The notes below the pieces were generated by a model, which saw nothing but the letters and a program-made list of their open reading frames with translations, was not told the DNA's origin and searched no databases. Below are positions 1 to 13,200 of a stretch of 64,000 bases of DNA, piece after piece; position 1 is the first letter of the stretch; every line of letters starts with the position of its first letter. Source of the stretch: Branchiostoma floridae (lineage: Eukaryota; Chordata; Leptocardii; Amphioxiformes; Branchiostomatidae); the NCBI RefSeq assembly GCF_000003815.2, contig NW_023365751.1, forward strand, positions 121,666-185,665, written 5' to 3'. A program made the translations under genes and the position numbers.

Positions 1-1267
1 AGATCAGTAACAGTCTCGTTATCGTAAGCTTTATAGCTTTTTCGTACAAGAATAATGATAACATATTACAATGGACCCACATTTCATCCTAGCAGCGCAC
101 ATGTGCACAGTATTGAACAGTATTGGGAAGAGGTGGCGGGTGAAAATTGTGAGTTAGGATTGAAACGTGCTGGACAAGTTTGAGGAAACCACGTGCGCAC
201 AACAGTAGGCTCTCGGTAACAACAGAAATGATGACATATTACATTGAACACACATTTAAATCCTCGCACCGCACAGTATTGGGAAGAAGCGGGTGAGTTT
301 TCCCGGCGGATTGAAGCATGTATAACATGTTTGGACAAGGGGGACTCTCCAGATTGTCCGTAAACAATGATTAGTTGCGACCAAGGACCTTGGTTGCGAC
401 GTCCCGCCTCGATGTCAATCATCAGCCATTTGACGCAGTTTTCAGGCGGGCGGTGTCCAAACAACTCACCACGAGGTCCATAACTTAATCAGACCGTCTT
501 CCTGAAGCACGTAGGTGCGAAGCGTGCAGTCAGAAAAGTCTGGCTCATATTAAATCTGAGTTTCGCTATCGTAACTCATTCATCCAAATCATGGCACATT
601 GCAAACTCTGTACTGTACTTTGAAAATATTATCCGTCCTCACGCAAATGCTTTGGGAAGGTCGGATTTAAACTGCAAGCCGGCGGAATGAAGCGTGTTTG
701 GACGAGTCTGGGGAAACCACGTGCGCACTACAGGGGGGAGGGAACTCCAGATAGCCCGTAAACGGTCATTAGTCTCCGATGTCATTCAGCACGCATTGGT
801 GGCTGATTCCACACAGACGGTGTCCATTATCCCGCCTGGAGGTCCATAAACAAAAATGACGCAAAAATGTCACACTTTTTAGTCCATAAACCGCTGCCAG
901 AGTCCATAAACCACAGAAGACGCAAAACCAATTTAAAATGACGCAGTTAGCTGTGCCTTTTTCAGAAGACGCAGAACCAATTAGAAATGAAGCAGTTTAG
1001 CTGCGTCTTTTTCAAAAGACGCAAAACCAATTAAAAATGAAGCAGTTAAGCTGCGTCTTTTTCAAAAGACGCAAAACCAATTTAAAATGATGCAGTATTG
1101 TCCATTTGACGCATTTCGAGGTTCGCAGTGTGAAGTATGTAAGTTTTACAAAAAAAATTACACTAAAGAAGAAAATTCCTACCATAACTGAAAACAGTAA
1201 CGGTTACTGCAAACACATAATTCTTTTCATTGGCCTTACATTGTACATTGTACAGTACTGTACTTAC
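1..1267. repeat. Repeat-rich intron, left edge of the window
   Basis: This stretch lies downstream of the last visible pyruvate kinase exon (minus strand) and is taken as intron. Between about 100 and 775 there are three degenerate copies of a unit containing GGAAACCACGTGCGCAC or a relative, each followed by a segment like CCGTAAACRRTSATTAG. From 918 to 1103 there is a 50-bp tandem repeat, three full copies and one partial, with the core GAAGCAGTTAAGCTGCGTC, which is partly self-complementary. No coding exon of pyruvate kinase was found here, so the C-terminal exons must lie further left. Confidence 0.55.
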
Positions 1268-4200
1268 AGCATGCATCATCTTGACACTCGGTATGGGGTA
1301 CAGTCCCTTTGCTGTCTCCCCTGACAGCATGACACAGTCAGCTCCGTCTAGAACAGCATTGGCGACATCACTGCCCTCTGCACGGGTGGGGCGTGGCTTC
1401 CCAATCATACTCTCCAACATCTACAACAAATGTAAATAAATAAGCAATCAAGACGTTATTTTTCGTACATGCCTTTAATTGTAGATGTACAAGGAATAAT
1501 ACTATAAATGTATATATTTCCAGGTAAAGGTAAATGACAGGACTTTCATGCCTGTGGAATTTGGATGTTAACTGAATGTGAACATCATAGAATATGAAGC
1601 ATGTAATGCAAATTAGTGTCTCCTTTGCATGGATGAGAAAAAACAGGAATACTTCTTGGGAATGGTATTGGGTTGTGGAACTCTAGTTCAATCATTTTAT
1701 GATCTTGAATGTCTCAAAGTCTCTGTGCTTTCTGCCAAATGCTTGTTAAATATAATTAAGTGAAATGAAAAGTAGATTTAGCATAATATACAGATTGATA
1801 AATTGATACAGTTACTTCAGATGAATACCATACAGGTGGCATGTAAATAAACTCGCAAATGTAATAATTATGCAATATTTTGGTATTAAAATGGTATCTA
1901 ATTGATGATGCATTATCAGAATTCATGTGAGCCATTTTAAAAGTAATTAAAAGTCAAATTTTCATATTAAGTGAACCTGAGTAGCACAGATGACAGGCTT
2001 GCCGATCCTGTTGCAGCGACCAATCATCATCTTCTGTGCGATGAACACCTTCTCCGCGGGGATCTCGATACCCAGGTCACCGCGGGCAACCATGATGCCA
2101 TCACTGGCCTCCAGGATCTCGTCAAATCTGAACATGGAAGATTTATATATATTATTAATAATTCAGTTAAAGGCCAACCTTTAAACTTTCAGCATATACA
2201 ACATGACTCATATGTCTCTGCACTCATAAGAGGGAGTCACTTTAATTCCATCTAAGTAACAGAATGATTTATACGTGCAATAAGGAGAAAATGAGGATTG
2301 TTTGCAATGGTTTGAGTTTGCGATAGCACTGGAGTCTCATACTAGAGTCTCTACCCTAGGGCCTGTAGTGTCCATACCCCCAGTAGTGTCCATACTTCCC
2401 GTAATACGGATACCCCCTGTATTGTCTGGACCCATGTAGTGTACGTACCTCCTGTAATGTATTACGCATACCCCCTGTACCTAGTCTGTACCCCATGTAC
2501 AATGTACTTGTGCTACTACAGTAACGACTAGAGCCTGTTCACCTTGGGAACCTGCTGCGGTTATGAATACTAAAAGAAAGTAACTGTAGAACTTCACCTG
2601 CGGACCCCCTCGTGGTTCTCCAGCTTACTAATGATCTTGATGTTCTTGCCCTTCTCCCCCAGGACCTCCCGTACAGCGTGCACATCCGCTGCTTTACGGA
2701 TGAAGGAGGCAAACACCATGTCCACCTGCGAGCAGTGGGCAGCACTATTAGTTTATGAAATATATAGAATACAGTTTTTATTTCTTATCACTTGTGGTAC
2801 CAGCAATATCACAGGTAGGATTGCCAGTTGCTCCTAGCCACTTGACTTCCAAACAAAGTGCAAATTAAGCAAGCTATTTCATATTAGAGAAGTTTCTGAA
2901 AAGTTCTAGTTTCATTTCGAAAGGTTATCCTGGCTTGCTTAAGAATTCAGTTTCAATTATCTCTGTGAACAGTCTTAAGTACAGTAGTACGAAGAGATAC
3001 ATTGCACAAAGTTATCCATGAGACACCTGGGGAAAACTCTGCAATCAATTTCATTTCATGTCACCTCTTTGGGACCTTACTGCCACCTTTAGCCCTAAAC
3101 TTCCTGTTCCGCAATGTGTCTATCTAATTTTTTTTTTTGCAATACTGCAAGTGAAAAGTGACAAGACAAGCTACATAGGTGACAAATAAGCTAACAGCAT
3201 AAGACTAAAAACTCTAGATCTGTTTCAAGGAGATAATATTTGTAAGCCTACCCCTTGCTCCACCCCGAAGAGTAGATCCCCCTTGTCCTTCTCGGAGACG
3301 GCCGGCAGGTCCACGGCCACCCTGGGGAGGTTGACTCCCTTCCTGCTGCCCAGGGTACCACCATTGTCAATCACACACAGCAGGTAGTCTTCACCTGGAA
3401 TCACACAGGGGAAGGGGTTTACTACAGTAACTGTAACATTTTACTGACATTGTCAGTCACACACTGCAGGTAGTCAGCACCTGGATACACATGGGGGGAG
3501 GGGTTTACTACATTTTACTGACACTGTCAATCACACTGCAGGTAGTCAGCACCTGGAGACACATGGGGGGGAGGGGTTTATAATACATCTTACTGACACT
3601 GTCAATCACACACTGCAGGTAGTCAGCACCTGGAATCATACAGGGAAAGGGGTTTACTACATTTTACTGACACTGTCAATCACACACTGCAGGTAGTCAG
3701 CACCTGGATACACATGTGGGAAGGGCTTTACTACATTTTACTGACACTGTCAATCACACACTGCAGGTAGTCAGCACCTGGATATACAAGGGGGAAGGGG
3801 TTTACTACATGTTACTGACATTGTCAATCACACACTGCAGGTAGTCAGCACTCGGAATCACACAGGGGAAGGGGTTTACTACTGTAACACTTTACTGACA
3901 CTGTCAATCACACACTGCAGGTAGTCAGCACCTGGATACACATGAGGGGAAGGGGTTTACTACATGTTACTGACACAGTCAATCACACACAGCAGGTAGT
4001 CAGCGCCTGGAAACACATGGGGAAAAAGTGGCTTTAAATTACTACATTTGGTTAACAATGTTTAAAAAAAAAAGACTAGTCTGATAGGTTTACTACTGAC
4101 ATGTTGTTTACTACAGTGTTTGTATATGACTGACAAAATTGTTGTTTACCAGGTATATTTATAATGACGTATTGTTTACTACGGACATGTTAACTAATGA

Positions 4201-7200
4201 CATGTTGCTTTAAACTTCTTACATTTGAACAATTACTGGTAACATGTTGTTTACAACTGACACTCAGGCCATCTACTACTGACTCAAATGTTGTTTTCTA
4301 CTAACAGCTGCAGTGTTTACTACAATGTATTGCCATTGTTGTTTACTATTGACAGGTTGCATACTACTGACATTTTGCTTACTAATACTACCTCCTCTTG
4401 GCACAAAGGGAAGCAAGATCATACAGTTTATTACATCTCTGGATAGTTTTAAAGAACGCTTGCAGATACATGTAGATGTGCAAAAGCTAGGTGTGATGGG
4501 TCCTTCGGTGTAATATAACCAGCTGCTGCCGTGCCGTGTGCCTGCGAAGCTGGTGTGTTACGCCGAAGGGCGGTTACCGGCTATAGATACAGATACAGAT
4601 AGTACAAACTAACAAATTTCTACGCCACAGTTAGTTGCTTTGCTGTGTGTATCCTGGGATGACCCCCAACTTTTAATCCTAAGCAAAAACCACAAAAAAA
4701 CGTCTTGAAGTGACCTGTGCAAACATTGGTAAGTGCGGGCACGGTTTGGTACATTGTACATCCATGTGATATGTTGTTGATGGAAAAGTGCTGACACAAA
4801 CAACTCAAAGTCTTGTCACATGTCACATGTGCTGATATGTTAACAAGTGCTAAAGGTCTCCAGTACTGCAACAGTTTACTGATTGAACAGAACAATAGTC
4901 ACGTTTTAAACTGTTCAAAGTCCCAGACCAGGTAAATATCATTTTGATATCTGTCCCACTTAAATGTACCAACGCAGGCTCTAGCATTTGATGGGAACAG
5001 GTGTATTCAGGTAGGTTTTATATATCCTTAAGACAATTTTTTGTGCTTAAAATGTAAGGTAAATACAACATGTATGCAGTATTCTGCAAAAACATATTAT
5101 GCTCAATATAGTCATGGATTGCCTGACATCATTATACTGAAAATTTGCCCCTGCAATCCCTAATTCAAAATAATGAGGAACAAAGTCTCTTATACCCCCG
5201 TCACATTCGGCGAAAATCGATCGGACGACGAGTCTGCGAGCTCTAAATTACAAGGAGTCATGACCTTGACGGGAAGGGGGGAACTCTGCCATTTCTTTGT
5301 TAGCAGCAGGGTCATGCCTCCTTGTAATTTAGAGCTCGCAGACTCGTCGTCCAATCGATTTTCGCTGCATGTGATGGGGGTATTAAACAGCACTTTCCTA
5401 TAATTGAATTCCAGAGTTAAGCCAACTGTAACATAGAAGCAAATTAAAGACAGAAAATGAGATAGCATTTGACAGTATCTGGGACCTTAGATGATGTTAG
5501 TTTGAAGGAGACTTTTGCAACTTCCTGTCACTTTGTGGTGAGACATGCTTGTAGTTATACTGAATTGAAGAATGATACACACAGACAAACAAACAGGTAC
5601 ATCAAATCTAAAAACAATACCTCCACTCATGGCTTCCAAAGATGCCGTATTGCAAACTAGGCTTGCATTTTAACTGCAGATTCATTTGAGCGAGACTGTT
5701 TCTCTTAATCACTATCATATTATATAATATAATCAAGATTTCTAAAATGTTTTTAACTATCAACCAGAATCAAGTTTCTAAGCTTCTTTGTTTTAAGGTT
5801 GTTTCTAATGACCCACCAAAATCAAGTTTCCAATTGAAAGTAACTTCTTCATTTAAGTTGAATGATTTCGAAAGCATGTAAGACTATCACTGACAGATAC
5901 GAAAACAACATGTAACTCTAATTTAATTTAACCGCCAACACAACATAGTATATAATATACTAAGCGTTGAATTTCTGTAGGGCCATGTTAGAGATGAGAA
6001 CACTCGCTGTGCTACTCCTGGCCTGCTTGGCCACTTTGGGGTCAGCACAGGATAAATGTGTCTTCAAGTTTGAGGCCGCGCCCCCCAAGGGGACAACCTG
6101 TGCCTCACTTAAGGACATCACGGCAATGGACAAGGACCTCACGGATATCAAGGTCAGAAAACAGTTTTTTTTGTTTGTTATTTATCTATGATAACCTTAA
6201 CACTCATCAGGATAACAGTCTTGTATGGGCCAGTATGATAATTTTACGTAATTTAAAGTATAAACTTTGTCAGACATGTACTAGTACATGTTAGGGGTGG
6301 GTATCAGCACACTGTACCGGTACAATACCAGTTTTCCTTCTTTCACTGGACCTGAAAAAAATCAGAATTTCTTACAACGAAATTTCTTCCCATATTACAG
6401 TAGACTGCCCTATTGACCCACCAATTGACCGCCGTCGTCTTTATTCTAAACATAATATTGTGATGGGAGTCAAAATCCGACACAAAGTCCCCGATTTCAA
6501 CACACAGTCGCGCTTATCATCAAAAATTGATCACACCTCAAGGTTGAAAATGACGTGGGCATTATGGGCCAGGTATTTGGTCCTGTGCGGTCCCAATTTT
6601 TTGGTGGTCACGTTGGCCAGGTGGTCGTTGAGAAAAGGTCGCTTAATTCTTACGTCAATGGAAAAAAAATTCTGGACTAAGAAAAAGCGGTCGTAATGGC
6701 CAGGTGGTCGCTGAGAAGAGGTGGTTGCATGGGCAGGTTTGACTGTAATGTAAATGTTGTTTTAGGCAAAGAAAATGGAAACTGAGATCGCCCCTGCCAT
6801 GAAGAAACTAGAGGATGCCGTCAAGAAACGGGTCGAGGTTGAGAAGAAACTTGCCGAGATGACTGCCAAGGTTCAGAAGATGGACGAAGACATGAAGAAG
6901 CTAGACAAGGCAGCTACCGCTGCAGCTGCTGCAAAGCCTGCAGCTGGCAGTACAGGTGCTGCAGGTGCTGCTAAACCAGGTGCTGCAGGTGCTGCTAAAC
7001 CAGGTGCAGCAGGTGGTGCTACAACAGGTGCTAAGCCAGGTGCTAAACCAGCCACCCCAGCCAAACCTGCTGATCCTGGTGATGACAAGGGTAAGGGACT
7101 TTCTTCTTAAGGTTTAAGACCCTGGCCATTCAGGCTAGGATTTGCAATTCACCCAGAATTTACATAAGATAGCAGCACAGTTACTGTAAATGCATTTAAG

Positions 7201-10200
7201 TTTGCGGGGATTTAATTTTGCGGTAGCGGGAAAAGCAACTTTACGCGGTGGTTTTAAGTTCGCGATAGCAACATGCACAGTAGTCTCTTACTGCTATAGA
7301 AAAATGTTTGCGGGGGATTGAAGTTTGCAGTGAAGCGGCCACCGCGAAAACCCCAAACATTAAGCTACCGCAAAGGTTTCTGCATTTACAGTATTAGACA
7401 TGTATCCATCCACCCCTCTCTCCATCCTTCAATTTTTCAAACCATCCATCAATCCATCCAACCATCCTTCCTTCTACTAATTCAGCCATAAATTCTTCAT
7501 CCAACCGTCCATCCTTCCTTCCTTCCATCAATTCTAACGGACTTTATCTCTTTATGCAGATTGTGCAGGCCTGAAGCTGAAGGAGAAGAGTAAAAGAACA
7601 GGACTGGCTTCAATCAAACCTCCAGGACAGTCAGCTGCCATGCAGGTGTGGTGTAACATGGACATAGGGGAGGAGCCAAGGGGATGGGTTGTCATCCTTA
7701 GAAGGGAGAGTAAGTATATTGAATTTCTCAAACCACTGAAGTTGGCAGGGATTTTTACTGGCCACATGGCCAAGTTTGACTAATATCAATTGACAATTTG
7801 AGGGATAGGAGCATTCATTCATGTAGCACTAAGTCTTGATATTGTTTTTTCATGATTGATGCTCCTTTGCTTAACAAATTTGCCTTTAATACTAAGTGTT
7901 GTACCAATGTCATGCACATTAACTGATTATGAGTGACTTCTTCTAAAACAGATGGAAACCTTGACTTTGACAAGAAGTTTGCTGACTATGAGAAAGGTTT
8001 CGGAACACCAAGCTCTCCAAATGACTACTGGATTGGGCTGCAAAATTTGCAGAAGATAACAGCACAGGTAATAGGTTAATGTTTCCATACCTCCATCAAT
8101 CCATCCATCCTTAAATTTTTCATCCATCCATTCATCCATCCGTCTATGCACACATCCATCCTTCAATTCTTCTTTCATCCATTTGTCGACATCCTTGCTT
8201 GCTTCAATTATCACCAGTCAGTTCAAATCCGGACGTACATTTTCCGTTTTGATCGCAGCCAATGTTGAAATCCTATTTTTTCAACTTTTTTCTTCCTGGA
8301 CATACATCAAAGTTTTACGTACCATTGGAAAGCTCATGTTATCCTGAGTATCAGGCTACTTTTTTTAGTGTCCTAACGTACAAATTTCTTGAGATATTTG
8401 ACTTTAAAAATTGCTTTTCCCGCGGTCTGAACATAAGTTCCCGCAGGAAATTCTTGTTCCCGCGGGACTGAGCAGGTTGTTCCTTCGGGTTTCAAAGCTT
8501 ACCCCGATTGCAGACCGCATACAATTAACACCATGAAAATCACTGAATTAATTAGAATCACACCTGGTTAGCTTGTGTAATTAGCACGTGTATGACCAAT
8601 TCAGTATGTCTAGGGGAGGCCGACGGGATGAACAGGAAATCCTCGGGACCTGTCCCCCAACAGAAGCTGTTTTTTCTGCATCATGAGCTAGCTGACTCAA
8701 AAGAAGGCATTGCTTGACTTCAACGCTCAATATAGACATAATTAATGTCATCTTTGAAAGGATAGCACTATAGATGGTCCAATATATGTGTTTGTTTTAT
8801 TTTGTTTTGTTTTTTCAATCACACAAGACTTTGGCCATTACATTCTCTCTCCATGGTTTGTAACATAACATTGAGGTGCCTGAGTTGGCTCAGTTGGTGT
8901 ACAGTTTTTCCTGTCGACATCAGGGTGGAGATGTTGAGACAGTTTAATTTGCTTTGATTTTTATTAACCTTTAGCCCATTTGGGCTCATCTTCTAAGATT
9001 CAAAACAATCAACATGACTATACAACATACATTTTAAAAAATACAACAATCAACAATCAAAGTATTTACAATAGAGGACAGTGTCTCAGGTCAAAGGTCT
9101 TAGAGATACAATGTTTGAGATGGCTTGTCTAAAACTGGACAATGTGCAGTGACTTTAATATTGTCAGATGGCAATGAGTCCCAGAGTATAATTGCTTTTT
9201 GCAGGAAGGTACGTTTTATAATGTTTTAGGTTTGGGTAGTCGAAAGTTGTCAAATGGATACAGAAAATGTAGTGTTGTACATGTGGGATGAATTTAATTT
9301 AACTGGTCTGAAGGAATTGTACACATTTTGTGGTTCGTGGCTAGTGAGGGTTTTGAAGAACATTTAATCAGAGTAATTAAAGAGAATTTTTTGAAAAGCT
9401 TGTCAAAACAAAAGGTTGAAAAGGTTGGACCTCTGCAGGTCTCCCTCACACATCTCTGAGAGGTGTGAGGAAAGGCGTGAATAAATTTGTCATGATATGG
9501 ACCGTTCGGGTCATGATATGGGCCGTTCGGTTCCATATAATGGACCGACGGTTTCACAGTCAGAAAGGATTTGGATTGATGATTACAAGGCACACTTCAA
9601 TCCCCTTAGACTGTTGACTGTAAAACAGTCATTGCTTCTGGGGTAGTATTAGACCAAGGAGGTTTGTTTATACCCAGCTGGGGGTATTAGACTTGAAAAG
9701 GCCATGACAACATGCAATTTTGTCTCCTTTTTGCCTTTTAGTGACTGACTACAGTCATGTATATCATAATTTGTCTTATGTCGCCAATCCAAAGTTAGCA
9801 ACAATAGCANNNNNNNNNNNNNNNNNNNNNNNNNNNNNNNNNNNNNNNNNNNNNNNNNNNNNNNNNNNNNNNNNNNNNNNNNNNNNNNNNNNNNNNNNNN
9901 NNNNNNNNNGACAAAATAGAAAGCCCAACAAAATCGTCCATAAACTGCCAGAGCCATAACCTCTACTTGGAGAGTATGGATTTCTTAGTCTGTGTCTATT
10001 TGCTGGAAGTAGTAATATTCATATCTGGTGGAGCACTGGTCAAATTCCGGTGTTTTGCAGTTAGAAGTGATGTGCTGCCCTGGGTGCCTCTAAAGACTCT
10101 GGGTCTGCATGGCGGGTTGTGACAACGAGTTATGCTGTCAGAATTCAGAAGAACACCCTACGTATTACTCTAAATCAAGGAAGGCAATTATGATGAATTT

Positions 10201-13200
10201 GGTTGCCTCACTACGAATTACGTAGATAAGGTGGCTTTCCCTAGAGTTATGGAAAATAACAATAGGCTGCCTACGCCTTACCGAAAAGAACATGCAGACC
10301 CTCTCTTAGTCTCTAAACCTTTCCTCACTGACCTCATTAGTTAACTCCAAGACTTACTGATGATACAGTAATAATGGATGAATCTAGTCATGATAGCATG
10401 CCACAAATAAAGATGATAATAAATAGTTGTATTTCTTGAGCTTGGCTTTTCCAGTTTGTTCTGTTTTTCACTGAACTTAGCCTTGAATTGATGGCTTAAA
10501 CTTTTTAAGACAGGGAAAAGCCTGTCGCAGAACACTGTTTTTCATTTTACACACAGAGATAACACTACGGTTACTCAAGGAGCTATCATCACAAATGAAT
10601 GATGAAAGCTCCTTGAGTTACTGTAACTGTAATTATTGTTGTATGGCAGTTTTTTTCCTGGTTCTGTCAAGCTCTCAAGGTGTTTTGTCAAGTGTGCAAC
10701 AGGAATTTGAATGATAAAGCCTGCCCAGCATTGACACCTCTCTTGGCTCCCTATTGTCATGTATGTACTAGCTATAGGTGGAGACATTAGCACAGAAGCT
10801 ATTACCTTATTCCATTTTAATATAAGATTGGGGATAATGTTATGTCTGGAAAATTGTCTTCCCAGACATTTGTTTGTGTAGAAGCAAAATATTTTCTATG
10901 GAAATAATTTTGAANNNNNNNNNNNNNNNNNNNNNNNNNNNNNNNNNNNNNNNNNNNNNNNNNNNNNNNNNNNNNNNNNNNNNNNNNNNNNNNNNNNNNN
11001 NNNNNNNNNNNNNNNNNNNNNNNNNNNNNNNNNNNNNNNNNNNNNNNNNNNNNNNNNNNNNNNNNNNNNNNNNNNNNNNNNNNNNNNNNNNNNNNNNNNN
11101 NNNNNNNNNNNNNNNNNNNNNNNNNNNNNNNNNNNNNNNNNNNNNNNNNNNNNNNNNNNNNNNNNNNNNNNNNNNNNNNNNNNNNNNNNNNNNNNNNNNN
11201 NNNNNNNNNNNNNNNNNNNNNNNNNNNNNNNNNNNNNNNNNNNNNNNNNNNNNNNNNNNNNNNNNNNNNNNNNNNNNNNNNNNNNNNNNNNNNNNNNNNN
11301 NNNNNNNNNNNNNNNNNNNNNNNNNNNNNNNNNNNNNNNNNNNNNNNNNNNNNNNNNNNNNNNNNNNNNNNNNNNNNNNNNNNNNNNNNNNNNNNNNNNN
11401 NNNNNNNNNNNNNNNNNNNNNNNNCCTGGCAATTGGTAAAGTTAAGTATTAGGTACCCAAGCTAGTGTTGGCAGACCTCTGTTTTGCTAAAGTGGGACTA
11501 AGACCATTAAAGATGTTATTGTGGGTTTGGCATAAGCTCCAAGCATATCTTGCTGTGGCAAATGGGAAAAAAAATAGCCGGCAGAGGAGTTATTGGCCAC
11601 AGCCTTCGCTGTGGTCAATATCTCCTCTGCCGGCTAAACTTCTTCCCATTTGCCACAGCAAGATCTGCTTGGAGATTAGGTTTAGCAGACAAATTTGACA
11701 TTTGTGTCTCAAGTTTTGTGAGGTCAAGTAGGTTATAATTTGGCAGAAGTAGAGAAGAGATTCTGCTCATTCCAATTATGTACTAGACTAAATGATAATT
11801 ACCAAAATATTTGTGCAATATATGAACACATTTTACTCTTCAGATTTGACAAATAATGACCGAGACCAGCTTGTTGCAGATGGCTAACAGTAACAAAATT
11901 TTCACAGGATGTAGAGAAGACTGAGAGAAGACTGCCTACTTTTTAGAAAAGCTTTCCAGAAAATAAGAATACACTTCAGATTATTTGAAATTAATCAATT
12001 TTAAAGTTTGTCCATTTTGATAAAATTTAGGCAGTACGTATGAATTCAACAGTCAATATTTAACTTTCTGATAGTAAAATAAATTTTCCAGAAATAATTC
12101 ACGCAAACACACTTGTTGTGTATTCTTTGCATGTCATTATATCATAGGTTTTTATTATACCAGCTTGTCTTTGCCTTTCAAGTTTACATGCTTGGATTTT
12201 TTAGTTTTTGCAAGTAGGTTATATTCAGAATATAACCTCCTTGGTTTTTGTATGTGTGAATCTGACAACCCCAATCGTCATGTTGACAGGGCCATTATTA
12301 TCAATAGTAATTGTTTTTAGCACCTTGGCCCAAAGTAATTACCTGTATTCATCTTTAATTATGCATAGAATGCAGTCAGGGACACTTTAATTGGTCAGTT
12401 CATTACTCATGGCCTGAAATGTCTGGTCGTAATTTCTTTGTCCAGTCAAGGAGCTTTTTTAACCTCCTTTCTCCAGCACTTGGAATTATTTCTTGATAGA
12501 AGAAAATGATCAAAGTCAACGATCTAGAGCTATGTTAGCTTTCAAAAAGAAGTAAATGACTAGTGAACTAATTCTTAGCAGGTGTTTTCATGTACTATTT
12601 TAGGAGATGGAAACTCACCTCAGCATATTACATTGAATCAAGAAGGGTATACGGTATACCTGCCTAAAACCCCCTTCTACGAAAATATGTTAAACTTTAA
12701 AATAATGTGTTCCACAATATAGGGAAAATGCATTGGTGTCCACAAATTAAACAGAAATTCACAAAATTCCCTACACGAAAACAAATTACGAAAACACACT
12801 ATGAATTTCTTGATGTTCGGCTTCTTTAAAACAAAATTTAATGTAAAGATAGGCTCTCGAATTTTGATAAAACATGACAGAAGCTAAACAATGTCTTCAG
12901 TATGGCCGACACAACAACTACAAAATTATGCATAGCTTACAGTCATTGAAATAAAAGCTTTGAAAACAATCCTCGAGAAAGAAAAGGAGATGATAATCTA
13001 CAGCTATATGCAAGGAGCTATCATCAACTATATTCCATAGGCAGTGTTGGGAAATTGCATTGGCTTCAACAACACAGCACTGTTCACAAGATTCACAATA
13101 GGGAAAATAGACAATACACTACAAAGCAAAACAATGAGCTTTCATCTGTACAAAGGTAAAGAAAGGTTTTGAATTTGGGCAGAGATAAAATGACAGACCT

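Noticed and set aside
84-464. 126-codon minus-strand frame at the left edge, as a pyruvate kinase C-terminal exon
   Set aside because: No similarity to the C domain; it overlaps degenerate repeats.
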